Positions 53,988 to 63,477 are shown, counted from the stretch's first letter. The stretch: 64,000 nucleotides of DNA from Pseudomonas sp. DTU_2021_1001937_2_SI_NGA_ILE_001 (GCF_032463525.1 NZ_CP135971.1:4216001-4280000); one strand, 5' to 3'. Notes: generated by a model not told the origin, from the letters alone. Program-made: numbers and translations.

Positions 53988-56633
53988 TTAGCAGTCCAGC
54001 GGGTTGCGTTTTTCCGGGTCGATGCCGAACTTGGCAATCGCCTCGGCCACTACCTTAGGCTCGATGTCGCCACGGTCGGCCAGCGCTTCCAGAGCGGCCA
54101 GCACGACGAAGTGACGGTCGACTTCGAAGAAGTGACGCAGTTTGCGACGGCTGTCGCTGCGGCCGAAACCGTCGGTGCCCAGGACCTTGAATTCCTTGGA
54201 CGGTACCCACTGACGGATCTGCTCGGCGAACAGCTTCATGTAGTCGGTCGAAGCGATGACCGGACCCTTGCGGCCCGACAGGCACTGCTCGACGTAGGTC
54301 TGCTGAGGCTTCTGGCCTGGGTGCAGGCGGTTGAAGCGCTCGGCGGCCAGGCCGTCGCGGCGCAGTTCGTTGAAGCTGGTCACGCTCCATACGTCGGCAC
54401 CGATGTTGTACTCGTCGCGCAGGATCTTCGCCGCTTCGCGGACTTCACGCAGGATGGTGCCCGAGCCCAGCAGCTGGACGTGGTGGGCGGCTTCCTTGGT
54501 GTCTTCCTCGAGCAGGTACATGCCCTTGATGATGCCGTCTTCGACGCCGGCCGGCATGGCAGGCTGGGTGTAGGCTTCGTTCATCACGGTGATGTAGTAG
54601 AAGATGTCCTGTTGCTCTTCGGTCATCTTCTTCATGCCGTCCTGGATGATCACCGCCAGCTCGTAGCCGTAGGTCGGATCGTAGGTGCGGCAGTTCGGCA
54701 CGGTGGCCGCCAGGATGTGGCTGTGGCCGTCTTCGTGCTGCAGGCCTTCGCCGTTCAGGGTGGTCCGGCCGGCGGTACCGCCGATCAGGAAGCCACGGGT
54801 ACGGCTGTCGCCAGCGGCCCAGGCCAGGTCACCGATACGCTGGAAGCCGAACATCGAGTAGAAGATGTAGAACGGCAGCATCGGCTGGTTGTGGTTGCTG
54901 TACGACGTACCGGCAGCGATGAACGACGACATGGCGCCGGCTTCGTTGATGCCTTCCTCGAGGATCTGACCTTTCTTGTCCTCGCGGTAGAACATCACCT
55001 GGTCCTTGTCGACAGGCTCGTACAGCTGGCCGACGGAGGAGTAGATACCCAGCTGGCGGAACATGCCTTCCATACCGAAGGTACGGGCTTCGTCCGGGAT
55101 GATCGGTACGATGCGGTGGCCGATTTCCTTGTCCTTGACCAGTTGCGCCAGGATGCGCACGAAGGCCATGGTGGTGGAAATCTCGCGGTCGCCCGAGCCG
55201 TCCAGGATCGCCTTCAGGGTGTCCAGTGGCGGAGTCGGGATGCTGAAGCTCTTGGCCCGACGCTGTGGCACGAAGCCGCCCAGCGCAGCGCGGCGCTCGG
55301 CCAGGTACTTGGCCTCGGCGCTGCCTTCTTCCGGACGGTAGAACGGCAGGTGCTCCAGCTCGGAGTCCTTGATCGGCACGTCGAAGCGGTCACGGAAGTG
55401 ACGCAGGCTGTCGACATCGACCTTCTTGGTGTTGTGCGCGGTGTTCTTGGCTTCGCCGGCACCGGTACCGTAACCCTTGATGGTCTTGGCCAGGATGACG
55501 GTCGGCTGCTCTTTGTGGTTGACCGCCTGGTGGTAGGCCGCATAGACCTTGTACGGGTCGTGGCCGCCACGGTTGAGCTTCCAGATCTCTTCGTCGGACA
55601 GGTCTTCGACCATGGCCTTGAGTTCCGGGGTGTTGAAGAAGTGCTCACGGACGAATGCGCCGTCCTTGGCCTTGTAGTTCTGGTACTCGCCGTCGATGAC
55701 TTCGTCCATGCGGCGCTGCAGGGCGCCGTCGGTGTCCTTGGCGAACAGTGGGTCCCAGAAGCGACCCCAGACGACCTTGTTGACGTTCCACTGGGCACCA
55801 CGGAACACGCCTTCGAGTTCCTGGATGATCTTGCCGTTGCCGCGCACAGGGCCGTCGAGGCGCTGCAGGTTGCAGTTGATGACGAAGATCAGGTTGTCCA
55901 GCTTCTCGCGGCCGGCCAGGGCGATGGCGCCCAGGGATTCCGGCTCGTCGCACTCGCCGTCGCCCATGAAGCACCAGACTTTCTGCTTGCCGGCCGGGAT
56001 GTAGCCGCGGCTTTCCAGGTACTTCATGAAGCGTGCCTGGTAGATCGCCTGGATAGGACCCAGACCCATGGATACGGTCGGGAACTGCCAGAAATCAGGC
56101 ATCAGCCAAGGGTGCGGGTAGGACGACAGGCCCTTGCCGTCGACTTCCTGGCGGAAGTTGTTCATGTGTTCTTCGGTGATGCGGCCTTCCAGGAACGCGC
56201 GGGCATAGACGCCCGGCGAGGCGTGGCCCTGGAAGTAGATCAGGTCGCCGCCGTGCTCGTCGGTCGGGGCCTGGAAGAAGTAGTTGAAGCCGATGTCGTA
56301 CAGCGTCGCACTGGAAGCGAAGCTGGAGATGTGGCCACCCAGATCCGGGTCGTTCAGGTTGGTCTTGACCACCATCGCCAGGGCGTTCCAGCGTACCAGC
56401 GAGCGAATGCGGCGTTCCATGAACAGGTCGCCAGGCATGCGTGCTTCGTGGGTTACGGGGATGGTGTTGCGGTACGGCGTGGTGATGGCGTACGGCAGCT
56501 GCGAACCACTGCGGGTGGCCAGTTCGCCCATACGGGTCATCAGGTAATGGGCACGGTCTTCGCCTTCTTTGTCGATAACCGATTCCAGGGCGTCCAGCCA
56601 CTCCTGGGTTTCGACGGGATCAAGGTCTTGCAT
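53988..56633 (-). CDS. aceE: Pyruvate dehydrogenase E1 component (homodimeric type)
   Basis: 881 residues from ATG 56633 (QDLDPVETQEWLDALESVI). The thiamine diphosphate motif is present as MGDGECDEPESLGAIALAGREKLDNLIFVINCN, along with GHISSFASSATLYDIGFNYFF and YFQGHASPGVYARAFLEGR. It decarboxylates pyruvate and transfers the acetyl group to AceF lipoate. It is first in the aceEF operon and divergent from glnE across a 381-base gap that carries two palindromes. Confidence 0.97.
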   Translation of the reverse strand: MQDLDPVETQEWLDALESVIDKEGEDRAHYLMTRMGELATRSGSQLPYAITTPYRNTIPVTHEARMPGDLFMERRIRSLVRWNALAMVVKTNLNDPDLGGHISSFASSATLYDIGFNYFFQAPTDEHGGDLIYFQGHASPGVYARAFLEGRITEEHMNNFRQEVDGKGLSSYPHPWLMPDFWQFPTVSMGLGPIQAIYQARFMKYLESRGYIPAGKQKVWCFMGDGECDEPESLGAIALAGREKLDNLIFVINCNLQRLDGPVRGNGKIIQELEGVFRGAQWNVNKVVWGRFWDPLFAKDTDGALQRRMDEVIDGEYQNYKAKDGAFVREHFFNTPELKAMVEDLSDEEIWKLNRGGHDPYKVYAAYHQAVNHKEQPTVILAKTIKGYGTGAGEAKNTAHNTKKVDVDSLRHFRDRFDVPIKDSELEHLPFYRPEEGSAEAKYLAERRAALGGFVPQRRAKSFSIPTPPLDTLKAILDGSGDREISTTMAFVRILAQLVKDKEIGHRIVPIIPDEARTFGMEGMFRQLGIYSSVGQLYEPVDKDQVMFYREDKKGQILEEGINEAGAMSSFIAAGTSYSNHNQPMLPFYIFYSMFGFQRIGDLAWAAGDSRTRGFLIGGTAGRTTLNGEGLQHEDGHSHILAATVPNCRTYDPTYGYELAVIIQDGMKKMTEEQQDIFYYITVMNEAYTQPAMPAGVEDGIIKGMYLLEEDTKEAAHHVQLLGSGTILREVREAAKILRDEYNIGADVWSVTSFNELRRDGLAAERFNRLHPGQKPQQTYVEQCLSGRKGPVIASTDYMKLFAEQIRQWVPSKEFKVLGTDGFGRSDSRRKLRHFFEVDRHFVVLAALEALADRGDIEPKVVAEAIAKFGIDPEKRNPLDC

Positions 56634-56742
56634 GGCTTGCTCCAGAGCGGAAAGGCTTCCAGAATCGGACGCCTGAGTTTGCGACTGGCCTTGTGGGCAG
56701 CCGACATAAATTCTTGGATGGCCGGCGGTTGTGCCGGCGGCG

Positions 56743-56808
56743 TGTAGTTTTACTACAAGTCGCCAACCTTTTCAGCCTCTTGAGTGATTAACCCAGTAGT
56801 AAAACTAC
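56743..56808. promoter_or_regulatory. Two related palindromes upstream of aceE
   Basis: TGTAGTTTTACTACA (56743-56757) and GTAGTAAAACTAC (56796-56808) have centres 52 bases apart, five helical turns, 110-175 bases upstream of aceE. The pattern GTAGT-WWW-ACTAC is suited to a dimeric regulator that loops or binds cooperatively. Another dyad, GACAGCC-TT-GGCTGTC (56944-56959), lies nearer glnE. No gene is visible in the 381-base gap 56634-57014. Confidence 0.6.
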
Positions 56809-57014
56809 AGAGAAACCGCCCAAATACCCGCGTCATGTTGTGAGACAGAAGGTTACCATCGGATTAAGGCGGAATATTTTGCTGCAAAATTGGTGGTTTG
56901 TATCGCCATAAAGGGTTTTTTAGCAATTTATCGTCTTTGTTCGACAGCCTTGGCTGTCAGTATCCTCTTACATTAATGGCACATAGCCCGTAGCACGCCG
57001 ATCAAGGATAGACC

Positions 57015-59963
57015 ATGAGCCTACCTTCGCTGGCCGAAATTTCGGCCATTCTGCTGCCTTGCGCAAGTACTGCCGAACACGCCTTGCGCGCTTCGCTGGC
57101 CCACCTTGGCGCTGCTGCGCTGCAGGCATTCGAGGCCTGGCCGGCGCCGCGTCATGCCGATCTGGCGCGGGTCTGCGCGGCCAGCGACTTCGTCGTCGAG
57201 CAGATCACCCGTGACCCCCAGATGCTTCTGGACATGGCCGAGGCCGGCGACCTCGAGCGCCGCTTCGCGCCTGGCGAGCTGCGTGCGCAACTGGCCGCGG
57301 CGCTGGCAACGGTCAGCAGCGAAGACGAGCTGGGCCGGGTTCTGCGCCGCCAGCGCAATCGCCAGCAGGTGCGCATCATCTGGCGCGACCTGACCCGCCA
57401 GGCCGACCTGGTGCAGACCTGCCGCGACCTGTCGGAGCTGGCCGACGCCAGTATCGACCTGGCCTATCACTGGCTCTACGAGCGTCATTGCCAGCAGTTC
57501 GGCGTGCCCACCGGTCGGCGCAGCGGCCAGGCGCAGCACATGGTCATCCTTGGCATGGGCAAGCTGGGCGCGGTCGAGCTGAACCTTTCGTCGGATATCG
57601 ACCTGATCTTCGCCTATCCCGAAGGCGGCGAGACCGTGGGCGCCAAGCGCCCGCTGGACAACCAGGAGTTTTTCATCCGCCTGGGCCAGCGGCTTATAAA
57701 GGCACTCGACCCGGTGACCGTCGACGGCTTCGTGTTCCGGGTCGACATGCGCCTGCGACCCTATGGCTCTTCCGGTGCGCTGGTGCTCAGCTTCAATGCC
57801 ATGGAGCAGTACTACCAGGACCAGGGGCGCGACTGGGAGCGCTACGCGATGATCAAGGCTCGCGTGGTGGGCGGTGACCAGACGGCCGGCGAGCAGTTGC
57901 TGGAGATGCTGCGGCCCTTCGTGTACCGCCGCTACCTGGATTTCTCGGCCATCGAAGCGCTGCGCACCATGAAACAGCTGATCCAGCAGGAAGTGCGCCG
58001 CAAGGGCATGGCCGACAACATCAAGCTGGGCGCCGGCGGCATCCGCGAGGTGGAATTCATCGCCCAGGCTTTCCAGTTGATTCACGGTGGACGCGACCTG
58101 AGCCTGCAGCAGCGGCCACTGCTCAAGGTGCTCGCCACCCTCGAAGGCCAGGGTTACCTGCCGGCGGCGGTGGTCGGCGAATTGCGCGAAGGCTACGAGT
58201 TCCTGCGTTACACCGAGCATGCCATCCAGGCCATCGCCGACCGCCAGACCCAGATGCTGCCGGACGACCCGCTGGATCAGGCGCGCATCGCCTTCATGCT
58301 CGGCTTTGCCGACTGGGCGAGTTTTCATGAGCGGCTGATGCACTGGCGCGAACGGGTGTCCTGGCACTTCCGCCAGGTGATCGCCGACCCGGACGGCGAA
58401 GATGAGCAGGACACTGGCGAAACCATGGTCGGCGGCGAGTGGCTGCCGTTGTGGGATGAAGGCCAGGACGAAGAAGCCTCGTGCCGGCAGTTGCAGGAAG
58501 GCGGTTTCAAGGAGCCGGCGCGGGCCCTCAAGGCACTGGCCACGCTGCGTTCCGGGCCGCAGATGCGCACCATCCAGCGCATTGGACGTGAGCGCCTGGA
58601 TGCATTCATTCCGCGCCTGCTGGCCCAGGCCGTGGAGCATGACGACCCCGACCTGGTGCTGGAGCGTGTCCTGCCGCTGGTCGAGGCGGTGGCCCGCCGG
58701 TCGGCTTACCTGGTGTTGCTCACCGAAAACCCCGACGCATTGCGTCGCCTGCTGACCCTGTGCGCCGCCAGCCCGTGGATCGCCGAGCAGATCGCACGCT
58801 TCCCGCTGCTGCTCGATGAACTGCTCAACGAGGGCCGGCTGTTCAGCCCGCCGCTGGCGCCGGAACTGGCCGCCGAGCTGCACGAGCGTCTGGTGCGCAT
58901 CCCCGAGGACGACCTGGAACAGCAGATGGAAGCTCTGCGCCACTTCAAGCTGGCCCACGGCTTGCGGGTGGCGGCGTCGGAGATCACTGGCAGCCTGCCA
59001 CTGATGAAGGTCAGCGACTACCTGACCTGGCTGGCCGAGGCGATCCTTGAGCAGGTGCTGGCCCTGGCCTGGCGCTACAGCGTGGCGCGGCATGGTACGC
59101 CACGCCGGCCGGACGGCAGCCCGTGCGACCCGGCATTCATCATCGTTGGCTATGGCAAGGTGGGGGGCATCGAGCTGGGGCATGGCTCGGACCTCGACCT
59201 GGTGTTCATCCACGACGGTGACCCGCAGGCCGAGACCGACGGCGCCAAACCCATCGACGGCGCGCAGTTCTTCACCCGCCTGGGGCAGCGGATCATCCAC
59301 TTGCTGACCGCGCAGACCAACTCTGGCCAGCTCTATGAAGTGGACATGCGCCTGCGACCGTCGGGCGCTTCGGGGCTGCTGGTCAGCTCGGTGGGTGCCT
59401 TCGCCCGCTATCAGGAGAGCGAGGCCTGGACCTGGGAGCATCAGGCCCTGGTGCGTGCCCGGGTACTGACCGGCAGTGCCGACGTGCAAGCGGCCTTCGA
59501 GCAGGTACGCGCCCAGGTGCTGGGCCGTCAGCGCGACCTGGCGCAGTTGCGGATCGAGGTCAGCGAGATGCGTGCCAAGATGCGCGACAACCTGGGCAGC
59601 AAGGCCAGTGCCGCCGGCACTGCTGCCAACGCCTTCGATGCGGCGTTGCCCTTCGATCTCAAGCAGGATGCCGGTGGTATCGTCGATATCGAATTTATGG
59701 TGCAATACGCGGCCCTGGCGTGGTCGCGGGATTACCCGCAGCTGCTGCGCTACACCGATAACATCCGCATTCTGGAAGGCCTCGAAGAGGCCGGGCTGTT
59801 GCCTGGCGCCGATGCCGCCCTGCTGCGTGAAGCCTACAAGGCCTACCGCTCGGCAGCGCACCGCCAGGCCCTGCAGAAGCAGGCCGGCGTGGTGGCCGGC
59901 GATCAGTTCCAGGAGCAGCGGCGCGAGGTCATGCGCATCTGGGCCGCCCTGGGACTCAGCTAG
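57015..59963 (+). CDS. glnE: Bifunctional glutamine synthetase adenylyltransferase/deadenylase GlnE
   Basis: 982 residues from ATG 57015 (AAGGATAG upstream). Two nucleotidyltransferase domains are seen, with the metal-binding pairs Asp194/Asp196 (LSSDIDLIFAYPEGGE) for AMP removal and Asp726/Asp728 (GSDLDLVFIHDG) for AMP addition. Helical PII-sensing regions lie between and after. It adjusts glutamine synthetase activity to nitrogen status with GlnB. The TAG stop lies inside the CTAG at the edge of the second 146-bp repeat element. Confidence 0.97.
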   Translation: MSLPSLAEISAILLPCASTAEHALRASLAHLGAAALQAFEAWPAPRHADLARVCAASDFVVEQITRDPQMLLDMAEAGDLERRFAPGELRAQLAAALATVSSEDELGRVLRRQRNRQQVRIIWRDLTRQADLVQTCRDLSELADASIDLAYHWLYERHCQQFGVPTGRRSGQAQHMVILGMGKLGAVELNLSSDIDLIFAYPEGGETVGAKRPLDNQEFFIRLGQRLIKALDPVTVDGFVFRVDMRLRPYGSSGALVLSFNAMEQYYQDQGRDWERYAMIKARVVGGDQTAGEQLLEMLRPFVYRRYLDFSAIEALRTMKQLIQQEVRRKGMADNIKLGAGGIREVEFIAQAFQLIHGGRDLSLQQRPLLKVLATLEGQGYLPAAVVGELREGYEFLRYTEHAIQAIADRQTQMLPDDPLDQARIAFMLGFADWASFHERLMHWRERVSWHFRQVIADPDGEDEQDTGETMVGGEWLPLWDEGQDEEASCRQLQEGGFKEPARALKALATLRSGPQMRTIQRIGRERLDAFIPRLLAQAVEHDDPDLVLERVLPLVEAVARRSAYLVLLTENPDALRRLLTLCAASPWIAEQIARFPLLLDELLNEGRLFSPPLAPELAAELHERLVRIPEDDLEQQMEALRHFKLAHGLRVAASEITGSLPLMKVSDYLTWLAEAILEQVLALAWRYSVARHGTPRRPDGSPCDPAFIIVGYGKVGGIELGHGSDLDLVFIHDGDPQAETDGAKPIDGAQFFTRLGQRIIHLLTAQTNSGQLYEVDMRLRPSGASGLLVSSVGAFARYQESEAWTWEHQALVRARVLTGSADVQAAFEQVRAQVLGRQRDLAQLRIEVSEMRAKMRDNLGSKASAAGTAANAFDAALPFDLKQDAGGIVDIEFMVQYAALAWSRDYPQLLRYTDNIRILEGLEEAGLLPGADAALLREAYKAYRSAAHRQALQKQAGVVAGDQFQEQRREVMRIWAALGLS

Positions 59964-60105
59964 GCTTTGTACGAAAAGTCGGCGAGCGAAGGTCAGGCAA
60001 GGCAAAAACAGGCGAGGAAGCGGAGTTTACTGGAGTAAATGAGCATTCCGAGCCTGTTTTTAACGCAGCATGACCGAGCGCAGGCACTTTTCGTACAAAA
60101 CCTAG
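59960..60105. mobile_element. 146-bp MITE-like element, copy 2
   Basis: CTAG at both ends (59960-59963 and 60102-60105), terminal inverted repeats GGCTTTGTACGAAAAGT and ACTTTTCGTACAAAACC, and the internal AAAAACAGGC / GCCTGTTTTT stem. Same length and about 96% identical to copy 1 at 13315-13460. Here the left CTAG gives the glnE stop, while in copy 1 the right CTAG gives the antiporter stop, so the element is in opposite orientation relative to the two host genes. Confidence 0.78.
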
Positions 60106-60174
60106 ACCCGGCTTGCGCAGGATGCCGCCGGGCGGTGGCCGAAGGGCCGCAACAGCGGGATTGGACATTTGAAA

Positions 60175-60236
60175 CAGGGAGGCGGCAGGCTGGGTGAACG
60201 TGTCACGCAGCCTGGCCAGCCTCCCTGGCCGTTTTT
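60175..60236 (+). terminator. Intrinsic terminator-like hairpin directly upstream of waaF
   Basis: Two stacked stems, CAGGGAGGC / GCCTCCCTG and CAGGCTG / CAGCCTG, are followed by TTTTT (60232-60236). The T run ends only 9 bases before the waaF ATG. It may end glnE transcription, or act as an attenuator for the waa operon. Confidence 0.7.
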
Positions 60237-60245
60237 GGATTGAGC

Positions 60246-61280
60246 ATGAACATTCTGATCGTTGGACCTAGCTGGGTCGGTGACATGGTGATGGCGCAAA
60301 CGCTGTTCCAGTGTCTCAAGCAGCGGCATCCCGAGTGCGCAATCGATGTACTGGCGCCGGAATGGAGCCGCCCGATCCTGGAACGCATGCCCGAGGTGCG
60401 CGCCGCGCTGAGCTTCCCGCTCGGCCACGGTGCCCTGGAGCTGGCCACCCGGCGGCGCATCGGCAAGTCGCTGGCCGGCCAGTACGACCAGGCGATCCTG
60501 CTGCCCAACTCGTTGAAGTCCGCGCTGGTGCCGTTCTTCGCCGGTATTCCACGGCGCACCGGCTGGCGCGGCGAGTTCCGCTATGGCTTGCTCAACGACG
60601 TGCGGTTGCTCGACAAGCAGCGCTACCCGCTGATGATCGAGCGTTTCATGGCCCTGGCCTACGACAAGGGGGCCGAGCTGCCCAAGCCGTACCCGCGCCC
60701 GAGCCTGAGCATTGACCCGGCAACCCGCGAGGCGGCCCTGGCACGCTTCGGCCTGAGCCTCGAACAGCCGGTGCTGGCGCTGTGCCCGGGCGCCGAGTTC
60801 GGTGAAGCCAAGCGCTGGCCTGCCGAACACTACGCCCAGGTGGCCGACACCTTGATCCGCCAGGGCTGGCAGGTCTGGCTGTTCGGCTCGAAGAAAGACC
60901 ACCCGGTGGGCGAGAGCATCCGCCAGGAGCTGATCCCCGGCCTGCGTGAAGAAGTCACCAACCTGTGTGGCGAAACCTCGCTGGCCGAGGCCATCGACCT
61001 GCTGTCCTGTGCCGCCTCGGTGGTGTCCAACGATTCCGGCCTGATGCACGTCGCCGCCGCGCTGAACCGTCCCCTGGTGGCGGTATACGGTTCGACCTCG
61101 CCGGGCTTCACCCCACCGCTGGCCGATGACGTGGAAATCGTGCGCCTGGGGCTGGAATGCTCGCCGTGCTTCGACCGCACCTGCCGTTTCGGCCATTACA
61201 ACTGCCTGCGCCTGCTGGAGCCTGCGGCGGTGACCGAGGCCCTCGGCCGCCTGGGCGGCACCCCGGTCGAGGTGCGCTGA
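60246..61280 (+). CDS. waaF: ADP-heptose:LPS heptosyltransferase II WaaF
   Basis: 344 residues from ATG 60246 (NILIVGPSWVGDMVMAQTLFQ); an in-frame TTG two codons earlier is less likely. GT9 family marks are GPSWVGDMV at the N-terminus, LCPGAEFGEAKRWP in the middle and SNDSGLMHVAAALNRPLVAVYGSTSP near the C-terminus. It adds the second heptose of the LPS inner core. First gene of waaF-waaC-waaG-waaP; waaC begins 2 bases after its stop. Confidence 0.96.
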   Translation: MNILIVGPSWVGDMVMAQTLFQCLKQRHPECAIDVLAPEWSRPILERMPEVRAALSFPLGHGALELATRRRIGKSLAGQYDQAILLPNSLKSALVPFFAGIPRRTGWRGEFRYGLLNDVRLLDKQRYPLMIERFMALAYDKGAELPKPYPRPSLSIDPATREAALARFGLSLEQPVLALCPGAEFGEAKRWPAEHYAQVADTLIRQGWQVWLFGSKKDHPVGESIRQELIPGLREEVTNLCGETSLAEAIDLLSCAASVVSNDSGLMHVAAALNRPLVAVYGSTSPGFTPPLADDVEIVRLGLECSPCFDRTCRFGHYNCLRLLEPAAVTEALGRLGGTPVEVR

Positions 61281-61282
61281 TC

Positions 61283-62353
61283 TTGCGGGTACTGCTGATC
61301 AAGACATCCTCGCTGGGCGACGTCATCCATGCCCTGCCAGCGCTCACCGATGCGGCGCGGGCGGTGCCGGGCATACGTTTCGACTGGGTGGTGGAAGAAG
61401 GCTTCGCGGAAATTCCGAGCTGGCACCCGGCGGTCGATGCGGTGATCCCGGTGGCCATACGGCGCTGGCGCAAGAACCTCTGGCAGACCTTCAAGAGCGG
61501 CGAGTGGCGTGCCTTCAAGCAGCGCCTGCGCCGCACGCACTATGACCTGGTCATCGATGCCCAGGGGCTGTTCAAGAGCGCCTGGCTGACCCGCTACGTG
61601 AATGCGCCGGTGGCCGGCCTGGACCCGCAGTCGGCCCGTGAGCCATTGGCCAGCCGCTTCTACGACGCCAACCGACGCTATCCGGTTGCCCGTGGGCAGC
61701 ATGCGGTCGAGCGCCTGCGCCAGCTGTTCGCCCAGGCCCTGGGCTATTCGCTGCCGGCCGGCCTTGGCGACTACGGCCTCAAGCGCCTGGAGCCGCTGGA
61801 CGACAGCCTGCAGGCGCCTTATGTGCTGTTCCTGCATGGCACCACCTGGGCCACCAAGCACTGGCCGGAGGTCTACTGGCGGCAACTGGCCGAGCGCATG
61901 GCCGAACGCGGTCTGCAGGTGCGCCTGCCGTGGGGCAACCCGGCGGAAAAGGCCCGCGCCGAGCGAATCGCCGAGGGTCTGGGCAATGCCGCCGTGCTGC
62001 CGCGCCTGAACCTGGCCGGCGTGGCGCGGGTGCTGGCCGGTGCCGAAGCCTGCGTAGCGGTAGACACCGGTATTGGCCACCTGGCCGCTGCCCTCGACGT
62101 GCCCACCGTGTCATTGTTCGGCCCGACCAACCCCGGGCTGACCGGCGCCTATGGCCAGTCGCAGGTGCACCTGGCCAGCGACTGGCCAGCCTGCGCGCCG
62201 TGCCTGCAGAAGAAATGCACTTACAAGCCGAGCCCCGACGAGCAGTCGCGGTTCGATTTCCAACGCGAGTGGCCGCCGTGCTTCACTCGCCTGAATCCCG
62301 AGCGGGTAGCGAGCCAGTTGGGCGCGCTGTTGCTGGCAAAGGAACCTGGCTGA
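61283..62353 (+). CDS. waaC: ADP-heptose:LPS heptosyltransferase I WaaC
   Basis: 356 residues from a TTG at 61283 (RVLLIKTSSLGDVIHALPALTDA), with GAGG inside the end of waaF as ribosome-binding site. The frame stays open upstream, but only this start matches the family. GT9 motifs include FLHGTTWATKHWPEVYW and AVDTGIGHLAAALDVPTVSLFGPTNPG. It attaches the first heptose to Kdo. The TGA stop overlaps the waaG ATG by one base (TGATG). Confidence 0.95.
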   Translation: MRVLLIKTSSLGDVIHALPALTDAARAVPGIRFDWVVEEGFAEIPSWHPAVDAVIPVAIRRWRKNLWQTFKSGEWRAFKQRLRRTHYDLVIDAQGLFKSAWLTRYVNAPVAGLDPQSAREPLASRFYDANRRYPVARGQHAVERLRQLFAQALGYSLPAGLGDYGLKRLEPLDDSLQAPYVLFLHGTTWATKHWPEVYWRQLAERMAERGLQVRLPWGNPAEKARAERIAEGLGNAAVLPRLNLAGVARVLAGAEACVAVDTGIGHLAAALDVPTVSLFGPTNPGLTGAYGQSQVHLASDWPACAPCLQKKCTYKPSPDEQSRFDFQREWPPCFTRLNPERVASQLGALLLAKEPG

Positions 62354-63477
62354 TGCAACTGGCTTTCGTACTCTACAAATACTTTCCGTTCGGTGGCCTG
62401 CAGCGCGACTTCATGCGCATTGCCCTGGAGTGCCAGCAGCGCGGCCACCAGATCCGTGTCTACACCCTGATCTGGGAAGGCGATGTGCCGCCCGGCTTCG
62501 AAGTGCTGGTGGCCCCGGTCAAGGCGCTGTTCAACCATCGGCGCAACGAAAAGCTCACCGCCTGGATGCAGGCGGACCTGGCCAAGCGCCCGGTGGATCG
62601 GCTGATCGGCTTCAACAAGATGCCCGGCCTGGATGTCTACTACGCCGCTGACGGCTGCTTCGAGGACAAGGCCCAGACCCTGCGCAATCCGCTGTACCGC
62701 AAGTGGGGCCGTTACCGGCACTTCGCCGAGTACGAGCGCGCGGTGTTCGCCCCCGAGGCCAGGACCCAGGTGCTGATGATCTCCGAGGTCCAGCAGCCGC
62801 TGTTCATCAAGCACTACGGTACGCCGCTGTCGCGCTTTCACCTCTTGCCGCCGGGTATTTCCCAGGACCGTCGCGCGCCGGCCGATGCGCCGCAGATCCG
62901 CCAGGCGTTCCGCGAGGAGTTCGGCCTGGGCGCCGACGAGCGCCTGCTGGTGCAGATCGGCTCGGGCTTCAAGACCAAGGGCGTGGACCGCAGCCTCAAG
63001 GCCCTGGCGGCCCTGCCGGCAGCACTGAAGAAGCGTACGCGGCTGTTCGTCATCGGCCAGGACGACCCCAAGGTGTTCCAGCTGCAGAGCAAGGCGCTGG
63101 GGCTGACCGAACAGGTCACCTTCATGAAGGGCCGCAGCGACATCCCGCGTTTCCTGCTCGGCGCCGACCTGCTGATCCACCCGGCCTACAACGAGAACAC
63201 CGGCACGGTCCTGCTCGAAGCCCTGGTCGCCGGCTTGCCGGTGCTGGTCAGCGCGGTGTGCGGCTACGCCCACTACATTGCCGAGGCCGACTGTGGCCTG
63301 GTACTCGATGAGCCGTTCGAGCAGGCGCAGTTCAACCGCTACCTGGCGCAGATGCTCGAAGACGACGCGGCACGGGCGCAGTGGGGGCGCAACGGCCTGG
63401 TCTTCGCCGACAGCGCCGACCTGTACAGCATGCCGCAGCACGCGGCGGACGTGATCCTGGCGGAGCCTCAAGCATGA
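62353..63477 (+). CDS. waaG: LPS core glucosyltransferase WaaG
   Basis: 374 residues from ATG 62353 (QLAFVLYKYFPFGGLQRDFMRIA). A GT4-type enzyme: the N-terminal fold has the GGLQRD acceptor loop, and the C-terminal half has GSGFKTKGVDRSLKAL and HPAYNENTGTVLLEALVAGLPVLVSAVCGY with the E-x7-E donor motif. It adds the first hexose to the heptose region of the core. Coupled to waaC (1-base overlap) and waaP (ATGA overlap). Confidence 0.95.
   Translation: MQLAFVLYKYFPFGGLQRDFMRIALECQQRGHQIRVYTLIWEGDVPPGFEVLVAPVKALFNHRRNEKLTAWMQADLAKRPVDRLIGFNKMPGLDVYYAADGCFEDKAQTLRNPLYRKWGRYRHFAEYERAVFAPEARTQVLMISEVQQPLFIKHYGTPLSRFHLLPPGISQDRRAPADAPQIRQAFREEFGLGADERLLVQIGSGFKTKGVDRSLKALAALPAALKKRTRLFVIGQDDPKVFQLQSKALGLTEQVTFMKGRSDIPRFLLGADLLIHPAYNENTGTVLLEALVAGLPVLVSAVCGYAHYIAEADCGLVLDEPFEQAQFNRYLAQMLEDDAARAQWGRNGLVFADSADLYSMPQHAADVILAEPQA

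Noticed and set aside
53886..56747. Open frame of over 950 codons opposite aceE
   Set aside because: Antisense shadow; aceE carries all expected motifs on the other strand.
56743..56808. Calling the aceE palindromes HexR or PdhR sites outright
   Set aside because: The sequence only partly fits published motifs, and Pseudomonas HexR sites are described with a different half-site; left as sites for an unknown regulator.
57021..60005. Open frame of over 990 codons opposite glnE, running into the repeat element
   Set aside because: Shadow of glnE with no family similarity; its start region comes from the repeat element.
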